Notes: generated by a model not told the origin, from the sequence alone. Positions 34,080 through 43,466 are shown, counted from the stretch's first letter. The stretch is 64,000 bases of DNA from Bacteroidia bacterium (GCA_026003255.1 BPGX01000001.1:62001-126000), one strand, 5' to 3'. Program-made: numbers and translations.

Positions 34080-35237
34080 ATGAAAACTTTTAATATAAAA
34101 TTATTCGTTTTTGGAATTGGGTTTCTGTTTTTAGTGTCTTGTTCCTCACTAAAGAATATTTCTTTTTATGACGATACAGATAGTTATGTAAACGCTAAAA
34201 AAGAGAGACAACAAAGAATGGAAATGCTTGCTAAACAAAGAAAACAGCAGGAAGAACGGCAAAAGTACATTCAGGATTCCATTGCAAAAGAGCAAGAAAA
34301 ATTAAACAATAATCCTTATTACAAAGAACCTAATTATAGTAAAGATGATTATTATGATTATGAATATGCCTCCAGAATCAAACGTTTTTATAATCCTGTG
34401 AGTGGTTTGGGTTATTATGATAATTGGTATACAAACTGTGGCTTTTATGGATGTCCGAACTATGGAAGTAGTATTTATATGGGTTGGGGCAATTTTTCTC
34501 CATATATGAGTATAGGGTATAATTATATGTGGGGAAGTCCTTATTATTCTTATGGTTTAGGTTGGGGCTATCCATATTCTTACTGGAATAACTGGGGATA
34601 CTCTCCCTGGTATGGTTATTCGCCTTATTATGGAGGTTATTATCCTTATGGTTATAGCCCATATTACGGATATAATCCTTATTATTACAATTCGCAGGAT
34701 GTCAATAGTATGACGTATGCTCCCCGTTCTTCACATACTGGATTTAATGCCAGAAGAACTACCAACAATATTAATTCAACGAATAATAATATCTCCCGTT
34801 CATCACAACTTATTTCGCCTCAAATTGACTTACCAAAGTTTGATGAAACAGCCCGCCCAAAGCCCATAACAAAATTAGAGCCATCGCAAATTAACGCTAT
34901 TAATGCACCTTTAATTCATCAAATCAATACAAATCCCAATATACAATCCAGCGTCATTCCAAGAAACGTGATAAATAATAGTAATGCTGGAAATATAAAT
35001 TCAGTAAGCCCTAATATAGGAATTAGTAATCTGCCCAAAGGAAGCGGAAATAACAATCCTGGCAGGCCTAATAATGGAAATAGCAAGCCGATTGTTGTTC
35101 CAGTTGGACCAAAAGAAAGTAGTCCCAATATTCAAACATCACCTACACAAAAAGGATGGGGTGGAGGAAATAATTCCGGTGGATTTTCTTCACCAAGAGG
35201 AGGAAATGGAGGAGGTAGCATTAGCAGACCAAAGTAA
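34080..35237 (+). CDS. Tyr/Gly-rich low-complexity lipoprotein
   Basis: 385 residues. The signal peptide ends FLFLVSC, a lipobox with Cys21. A charged helix (RQQRMEMLAKQRKQQEERQKYIQDSIAKEQEK, about 45-78) comes first. About 80 residues rich in Tyr, Gly, Pro and Trp follow (repeats like YSPYYGGYYPYGYSPYYGY, residues 150-205). The C-terminal half is rich in Asn, Ser, Pro and Gly and ends GGGNNSGGFSSPRGGNGGGS. No enzymatic domain is seen. The aromatic/glycine region suggests a disordered, adhesive or assembly-prone surface protein. It is the first gene of a five-gene run of envelope proteins; the next gene starts 8 bases on. Confidence 0.7.
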   Translation: MKTFNIKLFVFGIGFLFLVSCSSLKNISFYDDTDSYVNAKKERQQRMEMLAKQRKQQEERQKYIQDSIAKEQEKLNNNPYYKEPNYSKDDYYDYEYASRIKRFYNPVSGLGYYDNWYTNCGFYGCPNYGSSIYMGWGNFSPYMSIGYNYMWGSPYYSYGLGWGYPYSYWNNWGYSPWYGYSPYYGGYYPYGYSPYYGYNPYYYNSQDVNSMTYAPRSSHTGFNARRTTNNINSTNNNISRSSQLISPQIDLPKFDETARPKPITKLEPSQINAINAPLIHQINTNPNIQSSVIPRNVINNSNAGNINSVSPNIGISNLPKGSGNNNPGRPNNGNSKPIVVPVGPKESSPNIQTSPTQKGWGGGNNSGGFSSPRGGNGGGSISRPK

Positions 35238-35245
35238 AAATCGTA

Positions 35246-35725
35246 ATGAAAAATCAGATATTGAAAAGATTTTCTTTACTCGGTTTATTGAGTGCGATTA
35301 TATTTAGTTGTGCTAAAAAGCCCAATTATTCAAAAGTTCCGCAAATTAGTTTTAAAGAATTTAGAGTATTATCACAAGATAGTGCTTTTTTGATTATTAA
35401 TTTTTCAGATGAAGATGGTGATATAGGAGGAGGACCGAATGGGGAAGGTAATTTTTTTATTACCTATTATTTTTGGGACAAAGACAGTAGTAAGTATGAT
35501 TTATTTCGGGATACAACTTTTTTCCAAGATACTCTTGATGTACGTACTTTTCCATCACCATCCGATGCATATAAAAATAAACCAATTAGTGGTGAGATAG
35601 CACTTTTAATGTCTCCTTTCAGACCAGATAATGATATTAAAAAATTTAAGTATTCTTGTTTTATTAAAGATAATGGAGGTAATAAAAGCAATATCATTCA
35701 AACACCAGAATTAAACGCTCCGTAA
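35246..35725 (+). CDS. small lipoprotein, function unknown
   Basis: 159 residues. The signal peptide ends LSAIIFSC (Cys22). The mature protein is predicted to be one beta-sandwich-like domain containing SFKEFRVLSQDSAFLIINFSDEDGDIGGGPNGEG, in which DEDGDIG resembles a calcium-binding or Ig-like strand motif frequent in Bacteroidota lipoproteins. KYSCFIKDNGGNKSN follows near the end. Small gaps on both sides place it in the same operon as the lipoproteins at 34080 and 35740. No specific function is recognised. Confidence 0.65.
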   Translation: MKNQILKRFSLLGLLSAIIFSCAKKPNYSKVPQISFKEFRVLSQDSAFLIINFSDEDGDIGGGPNGEGNFFITYYFWDKDSSKYDLFRDTTFFQDTLDVRTFPSPSDAYKNKPISGEIALLMSPFRPDNDIKKFKYSCFIKDNGGNKSNIIQTPELNAP

Positions 35726-35739
35726 TTATTTGAATATCT

Positions 35740-37341
35740 ATGAGAAAAAATTTTTTTTTAATCGTTTCAAGCACAATTCTGATAACTATTGTTTTCTTTT
35801 TCTCTTCTTGTAAAAAAGAAAAGTTTGCTTATTGGGATGTGGATTTGGTGTCTCCTATAGCAAGAGGGACTTTGAATATAAAAAATTTTTTTGGTGATTC
35901 CTTGTTTCAATCGGATAATAATCAGATTTTACATTTAAAGTTCTTTAAGAAAGTTGGGGATATTAAAGTAGATACATTAGTTAAATTAAAAGACACAACG
36001 TTAACCTATTCATTTGTTGCTTTGTTTACGGCAACAGTAGGACCAAATACAATGCTGTTTTACAAAGATGAAGAAATTGATTTTCAAATACCAAACGATG
36101 CAAGATTGAGATACGGTATTGTAAAAGAAGGTACATTAAAAGTGAAATACACTAATACCACTCGCTTTCCTTTATTGTTTCAATATAAACTCAAATCAGC
36201 CACTCAAAACAGTTCAAACTTTTTCATTACTGAAATTATTCCACCGGGTAATACTCCAACTATTAAAACATATAATTTTGATGGCTATGATTTAAATTTT
36301 ACAGGTATTTCAGGAAATAAATACAATACCATTGTGCATAGTTTCACAGTATACACGGCTCCTAATGCACAACCAGATAGTATTATATTTGGGCAGGGGA
36401 TTAATGCGGAAATTTCTTATGAAAAAATAATTCCTCAATACATTGAAGGTTATTTTGGTCAACAGGATATTCGTATTCCTTATGATTCTGCTGTTATAGG
36501 GTTTTCCAAAACTTTAGAAGCATCTAATTTTCAAATTAATTCTGCATACATCAATTTTCATATTGTCAATGATTTTGGAGTGGATATTCAGGGTAGTTTA
36601 GATACTGTTAATTCAATTAATACGACAAATAGTTCTGTTGTTAAATTAAACGCAAATAGTTTAAATAGTATCAACATCAATCGTGCTACAAAGACGGGTA
36701 ATTGGGTAAATCCTGTGAATTCAACAACTACCACCATCAATATTAATACCAATAATAGCAATCTCAAGCCCTTTATTGAAAATCTACCGAATTATTTAGG
36801 ATATAGTGGCCGTATAAAAGTCAATCCAAATGGAAATATTTCTGCCACCAATGATTTTGCGTATTATAATACAGGAATACGGATATTTGCAGATATTGAT
36901 GTCCCATTAAAATTTAGCGCGGATTATTTTCGCTTGCAGGATGTATTAGACATAAATTTTGAAAATGTAAAACAATTGAATAATGTGAATGAAGGAAGAA
37001 TATTATTTAATATCTCAAATAATTATCCATTCAAAGTTAAACTGCAGGCCTATTTACTGGATGCGAATAACTCTATTTTGGATTCTTTAATATTGCCCAC
37101 AAATAATTCTATTGAAATGGCTTTTGTCAATGCTAACAATGATATTACAGCCCCGAGAAATTCTCAACTGATTGCCTATATGAACAAAAACACAATTGAA
37201 AATTTGAAGAAGAGTAAAAAAATCAAGGTGGTGTCGTATATGTATTTACCACCATCGCCACCAGATGTTGTTATTTATGAAAACTATTATTTAGATATTG
37301 TAATAAGTGTAGATGTAAATTACAGGACGATTTCCAAATGA
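35740..37341 (+). CDS. large lipoprotein, function unknown
   Basis: 533 residues. The signal peptide ends IVFFFSSC (Cys24). The opening KKEKFAYWDVDLVSPIARGTLNIKNFFGDSLFQSDNNQ is of a type seen in Bacteroidota lipoproteins paired with DUF5723-like barrels. The rest is beta-rich and rich in Asn and Thr, with no catalytic motif. It lies 14 bases after the small lipoprotein and 7 bases before the barrel-like protein at 37349, so it may be a surface or periplasmic partner of that barrel. Confidence 0.65.
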   Translation: MRKNFFLIVSSTILITIVFFFSSCKKEKFAYWDVDLVSPIARGTLNIKNFFGDSLFQSDNNQILHLKFFKKVGDIKVDTLVKLKDTTLTYSFVALFTATVGPNTMLFYKDEEIDFQIPNDARLRYGIVKEGTLKVKYTNTTRFPLLFQYKLKSATQNSSNFFITEIIPPGNTPTIKTYNFDGYDLNFTGISGNKYNTIVHSFTVYTAPNAQPDSIIFGQGINAEISYEKIIPQYIEGYFGQQDIRIPYDSAVIGFSKTLEASNFQINSAYINFHIVNDFGVDIQGSLDTVNSINTTNSSVVKLNANSLNSININRATKTGNWVNPVNSTTTTININTNNSNLKPFIENLPNYLGYSGRIKVNPNGNISATNDFAYYNTGIRIFADIDVPLKFSADYFRLQDVLDINFENVKQLNNVNEGRILFNISNNYPFKVKLQAYLLDANNSILDSLILPTNNSIEMAFVNANNDITAPRNSQLIAYMNKNTIENLKKSKKIKVVSYMYLPPSPPDVVIYENYYLDIVISVDVNYRTISK

Positions 37342-37348
37342 TTAAGTA

Positions 37349-38614
37349 ATGAGAAAAAAAAGATTTGTTTGTTGGCACATATTAGGTTTGATTTATTGTT
37401 TAAATTTTTATAGTCAGTATAATTCAGAATTTAATTTTTTTCAATATACTGGAAATGCGATTTCATTGAAAACAGAGTTTGATGCGGGCTCTAATCATAT
37501 TAATGCAGATATGGTGAATCATTTGTTTTTTGGTGGATATATTAATAAAGAGATGAAAGATAAAGCATTAAACAAAGCATTGGGATTTAACCGAGCCGGA
37601 GCGTATTTTAATTATAATCTTCACGGCTTTTTTTCTTCTAAAAAAAATAGAGATAGAATTTCTTATTTTATTGCTGCCAAGCAACAATATCTGATTCACG
37701 GTGGTTATACAAAAGAGTTATTTCAACTCGCCTTTTATGGAAATAAATCTCTGGCTGGAAATACGGCTAATCTAGCTAATTCTAACATCAATACCATCAC
37801 CTTTAATGAATTTAAAGTGGGCGTATTATTCAAGAAGGTTGATAGTACAGCTAAAATCGGGATTTCATTGTCTGTTTTGCAAGGTAATCGTTTAATCTAT
37901 TTTAATTTTGGAAAGAATTCTTCGCTCTTTACCAGTAGTTCTTATGACCAAATTATTTTTAACTCAAATTTGAATGTTACCATCAGTGATACTTCGCAAA
38001 AAAAGTGGTATCAACTTAATGGCATAGGTGCATCCACCGATATTTATTTTGAGACACCTTACAAAAGTAAATTAGGAAAGATGAGTATATTGTCTGTTAA
38101 TATCAATAATTTTGGATTTATTCACTGGTTGAGAAATAGTGTAAAATATACTACTGATACGGTTTTAAATTTTACAGGGTATCACATCAATAGTATTTAT
38201 GATTTAAAGGATTCAACACTTAATAAAATTAATGCAGATAGTACATTCCGAAAAATCACTAATGCCCGAAAAGGTGAATTTAACACCAACATTCCAACGA
38301 ATCTTATTTTATACAATAAGATCTTTTTTGGTAATATGAAGTTTTCTCTTGGAACTGGATTTCGTTATATTTTTAATGCTAATTACAAGCCATATATATT
38401 CACAGAGCCAGCGTATCAATTTACTTCTCGTTTTCACGGAACATTGCATTTTGGATATGGCGGATATTCTCTATTTAATTTTGGATTTTCAATAATGTAT
38501 CAAACATCACAATGGCATTTTTATATTGGAAGTAATAATCTGCAAGGATGGATTTTGCCTAAAATATCTTACGGTCAGGGTTTCTTTTTTATGATTAGTA
38601 AAAAATTAAAATAG
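37349..38614 (+). CDS. DUF5723-like outer-membrane barrel protein
   Basis: 421 residues. A signal peptide (about 1-22, ending NFYSQ) is followed by long amphipathic strands throughout. Typical pieces are GKMSILSVNINNFGFIHWLRNSVKYTTD, KFSLGTGFRYIFNANYKPYIF and the terminal YGQGFFFMISKKLK. The layout is like DUF5723 proteins (compare the clearer member at 61131), though the N-terminal NPA motif of that family is not obvious here. It is predicted to be an outer-membrane beta-barrel. The next gene begins 1 base after its stop, so translation is coupled. Confidence 0.62.
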   Translation: MRKKRFVCWHILGLIYCLNFYSQYNSEFNFFQYTGNAISLKTEFDAGSNHINADMVNHLFFGGYINKEMKDKALNKALGFNRAGAYFNYNLHGFFSSKKNRDRISYFIAAKQQYLIHGGYTKELFQLAFYGNKSLAGNTANLANSNINTITFNEFKVGVLFKKVDSTAKIGISLSVLQGNRLIYFNFGKNSSLFTSSSYDQIIFNSNLNVTISDTSQKKWYQLNGIGASTDIYFETPYKSKLGKMSILSVNINNFGFIHWLRNSVKYTTDTVLNFTGYHINSIYDLKDSTLNKINADSTFRKITNARKGEFNTNIPTNLILYNKIFFGNMKFSLGTGFRYIFNANYKPYIFTEPAYQFTSRFHGTLHFGYGGYSLFNFGFSIMYQTSQWHFYIGSNNLQGWILPKISYGQGFFFMISKKLK

Positions 38615-38615
38615 T

Positions 38616-40061
38616 ATGAAGTTGTTTTGGAGTTTTATATGTTTAATTATCTTTCAGGTAAATTTGGCGCAACAAAAATGGTTTTCTAAATTTGGCTGGT
38701 GGGGGGTAGATATTGGTAATGATGTAGTAGAAACATTGGATGGACATTTTTTGGTAACAGGTTATACAAGTTCTTTCTCTAATGGAAATAGCGATGTGTT
38801 GATTTCAAAGGTACACAAAAACGGTTGGGAAATGTGGACAAAGCATTATGGTGGTATCAATAATGATATTGGTAAGGCGCTTGTTTCAACCGCAGATTCT
38901 GGTTTTGTCATTGCTGGATATACTAATTCTTTTGGAAATGGTGGTTATGATGGTCTTTTGATAAAAATCAATAAACTTGGGGATACAATATGGACAAGGA
39001 CGTTTGGCGGAGTAGATTGGGATTTTTTTAATGCTGTTCAGCAAACATCTGATAAGGGCTTTGTGATGGGTGGATATTCGTATTCTAATTCCAATGGTGC
39101 AAAAGATGTGTGGATTGTGAAAACAGATTCTACTGGTAATTTGCAATGGGAAAAAAGATGGGGCGGGTTTTTAGATGATGAGATTGTTTCGGTAGAAATT
39201 TTACACGATAATCGCATTGCTTGTTTTGGTACAACTTACAGTTTTTCTGACAACAAAGGAAATTATTTTATTTATAAAACAAACATCAATGGTGATTCTT
39301 TATTTTTCAAAGATTTTGGTTATTCTAATTTAGAGGATATTGGATATGATTTTTTTGAACGACCTATTGATAGTGCTTTTGTAATATGTGGAAGCAGTCA
39401 ATCGCCTTTTAATACGGATACAATGTATTATCATCAAATGGTGGTAGATTCTGTAGGAAATGTTATGGCAGATAAGAAAGAATCACAGGGGCAATTGAAA
39501 AATCAAATTGCTTATACTAATGCTTATTTAAACGGTTACAAACATTATAGCATTTATGACTTATGGGGACAGGGACAGGGAAAGCACGAGCCGGGAATTT
39601 ATGTGTTTACAAATCAATGGTTTTTGGATGGTGGGACTTATGGTTCTTCTGAAAACGATTATCTTTTATCTTGTCGGCGAACGAGTGATAAAGGACTTGT
39701 AGCAGTGGGATATACAACAGGATTCAATGCCAAGCAAGAGGATGTGTTTATTGTAAAATTAGATTCTACTCTGGATAATGCGAATAATGTAGTAAGTGTA
39801 GATATTAAAGAAAAAAAGATGTCTTTAAACATCTATCCTAATATCGCATCCGATTACATTTATATTGATTTGAATAAGATGGCAAACAGTATTAGTGTAA
39901 TGGTTTTTGATATGCAAGGAAGAAAGTTGAAAGAATGGAAAATCGCTTCTACTTCTGAACAACTGGATATTTCTGAATTGGAAGAGGGAATATATTTGAT
40001 TTATGTAAGAGTAAACAATAATGTGTTTACAGGTAAGTTTATTAAGAAAAGTTTGTTTTGA
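38616..40061 (+). CDS. T9SS-sorted secreted protein with beta-propeller-like repeats
   Basis: 481 residues. A signal peptide (about 1-19) is followed by repeats of about 50 residues with DSGFVIAGYTNSFGNGGYDGLLIKINKLGDTIWTRTFGG-like units (at least five copies), typical of delta-60/propeller-like secreted proteins. The last 75 residues are a type A C-terminal sorting domain: LNIYPNIASDYIYIDL, VMVFDMQGRKLKEWKI, and EEGIYLIYVRVNNNVFTGKFIKK. It should be exported by Sec and then by the type IX system to the cell surface, with the domain removed. No T9SS machinery gene is in the window. It is the last gene of the cluster begun at 34080. Confidence 0.85.
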   Translation: MKLFWSFICLIIFQVNLAQQKWFSKFGWWGVDIGNDVVETLDGHFLVTGYTSSFSNGNSDVLISKVHKNGWEMWTKHYGGINNDIGKALVSTADSGFVIAGYTNSFGNGGYDGLLIKINKLGDTIWTRTFGGVDWDFFNAVQQTSDKGFVMGGYSYSNSNGAKDVWIVKTDSTGNLQWEKRWGGFLDDEIVSVEILHDNRIACFGTTYSFSDNKGNYFIYKTNINGDSLFFKDFGYSNLEDIGYDFFERPIDSAFVICGSSQSPFNTDTMYYHQMVVDSVGNVMADKKESQGQLKNQIAYTNAYLNGYKHYSIYDLWGQGQGKHEPGIYVFTNQWFLDGGTYGSSENDYLLSCRRTSDKGLVAVGYTTGFNAKQEDVFIVKLDSTLDNANNVVSVDIKEKKMSLNIYPNIASDYIYIDLNKMANSISVMVFDMQGRKLKEWKIASTSEQLDISELEEGIYLIYVRVNNNVFTGKFIKKSLF

Positions 40062-40095
40062 AAAAATTGTTTTCTTTGATAGTTGTTGATTTTGT

Positions 40096-41202
40096 ATGAA
40101 GGTAAGTATAATAAAATTGTTTATTACAGTTGTTTCAAGTTGTATGGTTTATTATGCTCAAAATCATTTTTCTTCTTTATCTTTTTATTCAGGGTATGGT
40201 ACAGTAATGCAGCATACGAATAAAATAGGAAATTTAATTGCTGAACGACCTTTTTTTATAGAAATCAATTGGTTTAAACAATCGTCTGGTTATTATAAAT
40301 GGCATCGAATAAATAATTTTCCTGATTATGGATTGTGTTTTAATTACGAAACACTTGGAAATAAAGATAAATTAGGAAGTAGTATTGCGTTAGCGCCTTA
40401 TTTAGAATTTCCTTTTCATAAACGAGAAAAAAGAATATTTTTCAAATTAAAAATGGCTTGGGGTTTATCGTATCTTTCAAAAAAATTTGATGTAGAGACG
40501 AATCATAAAAATGTTGCAATTGGCACGCATTTGAATACTTTTATTCAATTTCGTTTTTTATGGCAAATTAAATTGAGTAGTAATTTTTATATAAATCCCA
40601 ATATTACTTTCATTCACGTGAGCAATTGTCGATTTTCTGTGCCTAATCTTGGAATTAATACACTTTATCCTTCAATAGGAATTGTGTATAAAATGAAGGC
40701 AGATAAAAGATTTGAGAACGTTCAAGATTCCAGTTCAGATAAATTTTCGAAACACGAAGTATTATTTTTTTCTGCATTGGGAGTAAATGAGGTAGAGCCG
40801 CCAACTGGTCAGAAATTGTGGGCTTGGAGTAATGGTATTAATTATTATTACAACATTCGTCAAAATCAGCAAGTAGGAATAGGAACGGATGTTTTTTATG
40901 AACAAAGTTTGGCGTATGAGTCAAGAAATAGTGATACGGATAGAGTTGTTTTGAATTTCAATAATACATTTAGTAATGGTATAAAGTTTTGTTATGCCTA
41001 TAATTTTGGACGAATTACGCCGATATTAGAAATGGGTTATTATGTGTATATGCCGAATGGTAAATATCCTAATGGAAGATTGTATCATCGTTTGGGATGT
41101 AGATATTATTTTAGAAATAATTTAGTTGCGCATTTTTCTTTGAAAACACATTTTGCGGTAGCGTATCATATTGAGGCAGGTGTGGGTTATAGGTTTTATT
41201 GA
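40096..41202 (+). CDS. acyloxyacyl hydrolase (PagL-like lipid A deacylase)
   Basis: 368 residues. A signal peptide (about 1-21, ending YYAQ) precedes an outer-membrane barrel of the PagL/acyloxyacyl hydrolase family. The catalytic neighbourhood TFIHVSNCRFSVPNLGIN (about residues 172-190) keeps the H-x-S pair and the following N-x-G, as in Bacteroidota members. PagL removes a 3-O-linked acyl chain from lipid A. An additional C-terminal half of about 170 residues (TGQKLWAWSNGINYYYNIRQNQQVG and later strands) makes it about twice the length of Pseudomonas PagL, as in other Bacteroidota forms. The 34-base gap leaves its link to the preceding operon open. Confidence 0.78.
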   Translation: MKVSIIKLFITVVSSCMVYYAQNHFSSLSFYSGYGTVMQHTNKIGNLIAERPFFIEINWFKQSSGYYKWHRINNFPDYGLCFNYETLGNKDKLGSSIALAPYLEFPFHKREKRIFFKLKMAWGLSYLSKKFDVETNHKNVAIGTHLNTFIQFRFLWQIKLSSNFYINPNITFIHVSNCRFSVPNLGINTLYPSIGIVYKMKADKRFENVQDSSSDKFSKHEVLFFSALGVNEVEPPTGQKLWAWSNGINYYYNIRQNQQVGIGTDVFYEQSLAYESRNSDTDRVVLNFNNTFSNGIKFCYAYNFGRITPILEMGYYVYMPNGKYPNGRLYHRLGCRYYFRNNLVAHFSLKTHFAVAYHIEAGVGYRFY

Positions 41203-41248
41203 GAAATTCATTTTAGATGAGTTATTTGTAAAATGGTAGAAAAGTTTG

Positions 41249-41256
41249 TATTTTTG
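41249..41256 (+). promoter_or_regulatory. -7 promoter box (TATTTTTG) for the gene at 41270
   Basis: Perfect TAnnTTTG, 13 bases before the ATG at 41270. It overlaps the longer open frame that would start with TTG at 41246, which is therefore rejected. Confidence 0.65.
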
Positions 41257-41269
41257 TAAAAAATTGGAA

Positions 41270-41779
41270 ATGAAATTTGAGTTGGTTCTTTTTTTGGTAA
41301 GTATTAATTTAATTTTTGCTCAAAATAATACTCTTTCCCGTGAAGAAGAGGATAGGAGAGCGAATACGCCTGTACCATTTACATTGGCGGATAGGGATAG
41401 GATATTGAAACTGGAAGTAAGGTCAGATGAGCTTAAGAAAGATATTGAGAATTTACGACAAGAAACAAAAAAAGATATTGAGAATTTACGACAAGAGATG
41501 CTTTTAAGATTTGAGGCATTAGAGAAGAAGTATGATATGATGTTTACTATTCTTTACGGATTGATTGTTGCGCTATTTGGTTATATTGTTTGGGATAGAC
41601 GCACGTTTATGAAGCCATTGGAAGCGGAAGTACATAAACTAAAAGCGGAAGCGGATTTGCAAAAGAAGTTAGAGAATGATAACAAGCAATTAGGAGAGAA
41701 ACTTTTAGGAGTATTGAAAGAGTTAGCAGCGAATAATGAGGAAATTAGGAAAGCATTGCAGAAATTTCATTTGTTGTAA
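41270..41779 (+). CDS. exported coiled-coil protein with a membrane anchor
   Basis: 169 residues from ATG 41270, family not recognised. An N-terminal signal or anchor (KFELVLFLVSINLIFAQ) precedes a coiled coil (about 40-85) that contains the decapeptide KKDIENLRQE twice in an 11-residue period. A membrane segment follows (MMFTILYGLIVALFGYIVW, about 88-106), then a second lysine/glutamate-rich coiled coil to the end (LEAEVHKLKAEADLQKKLENDNKQLG). The two coiled coils would face opposite sides of the membrane. The coding repeat is 26 identical bases (41438-41463 and 41471-41496), so the duplication is recent. Confidence 0.65.
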   Translation: MKFELVLFLVSINLIFAQNNTLSREEEDRRANTPVPFTLADRDRILKLEVRSDELKKDIENLRQETKKDIENLRQEMLLRFEALEKKYDMMFTILYGLIVALFGYIVWDRRTFMKPLEAEVHKLKAEADLQKKLENDNKQLGEKLLGVLKELAANNEEIRKALQKFHLL

Positions 41780-41854
41780 TTTTTTGATTGTTGGAGTTAG
41801 TAGTCATTCGTTTTAATTTCGTTTGTATTTTTGAGGAGTGCGAAAAATGTCTTG

Positions 41855-41862
41855 TATATTTG
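41855..41862 (+). promoter_or_regulatory. -7 promoter box (TATATTTG) of rbfA
   Basis: Perfect TAnnTTTG, 17 bases before the ATG at 41880. It lies inside the longer frame starting with GTG at 41838, so that start is rejected. Confidence 0.65.
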
Positions 41863-41879
41863 TGGAGAAAACAAAAACT

Positions 41880-42227
41880 ATGGAATCTATTAAGCAAAGA
41901 AAAGTAGCAGAACTTGTACAAATGTCTATTTCCGATTATTTCTTGATGCACAGCGCTATTGATTATATGGGAGCGTTTATCAATGTGTCAGAAGTAAAAG
42001 TAACAGCAGATTTGTCTATTGCAAAAATTTATGTGAGCATTTTGCCTTCTGAGAAATATGACCGAAAAGTTATATTCCAATTAATTGAGGAAAACAATAA
42101 AAAAATTCGTAAATATGTTGGAGATAAATTGGCTAAAAAAGTTCGTAAAATACCTGAGTTAAGGTTTTATTTTGATGATAGTTTGGATGTGGTAGAACGA
42201 ATAGAGCAATTGTTGAAAAAGAAATAA
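41880..42227 (+). CDS. rbfA: ribosome-binding factor A
   Basis: 115 residues, the usual RbfA size. It is a single KH-type domain: KQRKVAELVQMSISDYF, VTADLSIAKIYVSILPSEKYDRKVIFQLIEENNKKIRKYVGDKLAKKVRKIPELRFYFDDSLDVVERIEQLLKK. RbfA helps mature the 30S subunit at 16S helix 1 and during cold adaptation. A permease gene of the LolC/E type follows 24 bases later, a pairing I recall from other Bacteroidota. Confidence 0.93.
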   Translation: MESIKQRKVAELVQMSISDYFLMHSAIDYMGAFINVSEVKVTADLSIAKIYVSILPSEKYDRKVIFQLIEENNKKIRKYVGDKLAKKVRKIPELRFYFDDSLDVVERIEQLLKKK

Positions 42228-42251
42228 TAAATAATTTTAAAACAGAAGATA

Positions 42252-43466
42252 GTGCGTCTGGTTTTATTATTATCTATTCGTTATTTGTTTTCAAAAAAAT
42301 CAAATAATATTATTAATATTATTAGTTGGATTAGTTTATTGGCTATTTCTTTTACTACTGCTGCATTTATTATCATTATTTCTGTAATGAATGGCTTTAC
42401 TACTGTATTAGGTGATTTGTATAATTCTATTGAACCTGATTTGCGAATAACCTTGAGTAAAGGAAAATATTTTAGTGCAGATACTGTTATTCCTAAACTC
42501 ACTACTCAGGATAATGTTAAGTTTGTGTCTAAAAGTATTACGAATCAATCGCTTGTAAAATATAAGGATAAGCAAATGCTAATCAGTATTAAAGGAGTAG
42601 ATGCCAATTTTATTAAATCCACAAATATTCAATTGGTGCTACAAAAAGGGAAGTTCATTCTTAAAGATGAAGAGGTAAATTATGTAGTAATAGGTCAGGG
42701 TATTGCCAATGAGTTGAATGTAAATATATCCAATCAATTTGTTCCGCTTGTTTTCTATTCTCCTAAAAGAATAAAAAACACGGGAACGAGTACAGATGTG
42801 GTGAATGAAGAAGCCGCTTATGTTTCCGGCATATTCTCTATAAATGATGATTTTGATTACAAATATGTGTATTGTGATTTGAAGTTTGCACAGGAATTGT
42901 TAGATGCGGATGGACTTGAGAGTAGTTTGGAAATTGCATTAAAAAACAATGATGAATTAGAACAAACTCAGGAAAAATTAAAAATCATTTTAGGAGAAAA
43001 CTATGTTATTAAGAATAGGCAAGAATTAAATGAAGTACTTTTTAAAACTTTAAAGACAGAAAAATTATGGACATTTATTATTTTGAGTTTTATATTATTG
43101 ATTGCTACATTTAGTATCATCAGCGCTTTAACAATGTTGATTATAGAAAAACAAAAGGACATTCAAACATTATATGCTTTGGGAGCAAATAAAATGTTAG
43201 TTGAAGGTATATTTATGTTAGAAGGATTTTTAATTACCTTTTGTGGGGCTTTTTTAGGATTGATAGTGGGTATAATAGTATGTTGGTTACAAATCAAGTT
43301 TCACTTAATCAAGTTTAATGAAAATTCCATTTTACCTTATTATCCTGTGGAATTGCAATTGAATGATGTGTTAATGGTGTTAGTGGTATTGTTGATTATC
43401 GGATTTTTTGCAGCTATTTATCCAGTACGTGTTTTTACAAAAGAAATTAAATGGAAACAAGGATAA
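42252..43466 (+). CDS. LolC/LolE-like lipoprotein-releasing ABC permease (FtsX family)
   Basis: 404 residues from a GTG start. It has the MacB/FtsX layout: one N-terminal membrane segment (residues 22-48, IISWISLLAISFTTAAFIIIISVMNGF), a large periplasmic domain (about 50-265), then three C-terminal segments (LWTFIILSFILLIATFSIISALTMLI and two more). Adjacent sequence motifs such as QTLYALGANKMLVEGIFMLEG are typical. Members extract lipoproteins from the inner membrane together with a LolD ATPase, which is not encoded here. The stop lies 1 base from the convergent meaB stop. No ATG is found near the start, and GTG 42252 fits the family N-terminus. Confidence 0.88.
   Translation: MRLVLLLSIRYLFSKKSNNIINIISWISLLAISFTTAAFIIIISVMNGFTTVLGDLYNSIEPDLRITLSKGKYFSADTVIPKLTTQDNVKFVSKSITNQSLVKYKDKQMLISIKGVDANFIKSTNIQLVLQKGKFILKDEEVNYVVIGQGIANELNVNISNQFVPLVFYSPKRIKNTGTSTDVVNEEAAYVSGIFSINDDFDYKYVYCDLKFAQELLDADGLESSLEIALKNNDELEQTQEKLKIILGENYVIKNRQELNEVLFKTLKTEKLWTFIILSFILLIATFSIISALTMLIIEKQKDIQTLYALGANKMLVEGIFMLEGFLITFCGAFLGLIVGIIVCWLQIKFHLIKFNENSILPYYPVELQLNDVLMVLVVLLIIGFFAAIYPVRVFTKEIKWKQG

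Noticed and set aside
41838-41879. rbfA start at GTG 41838
   Set aside because: The -7 promoter box of rbfA (41855-41862) lies inside this extension, and RbfA proteins begin at the later ATG.
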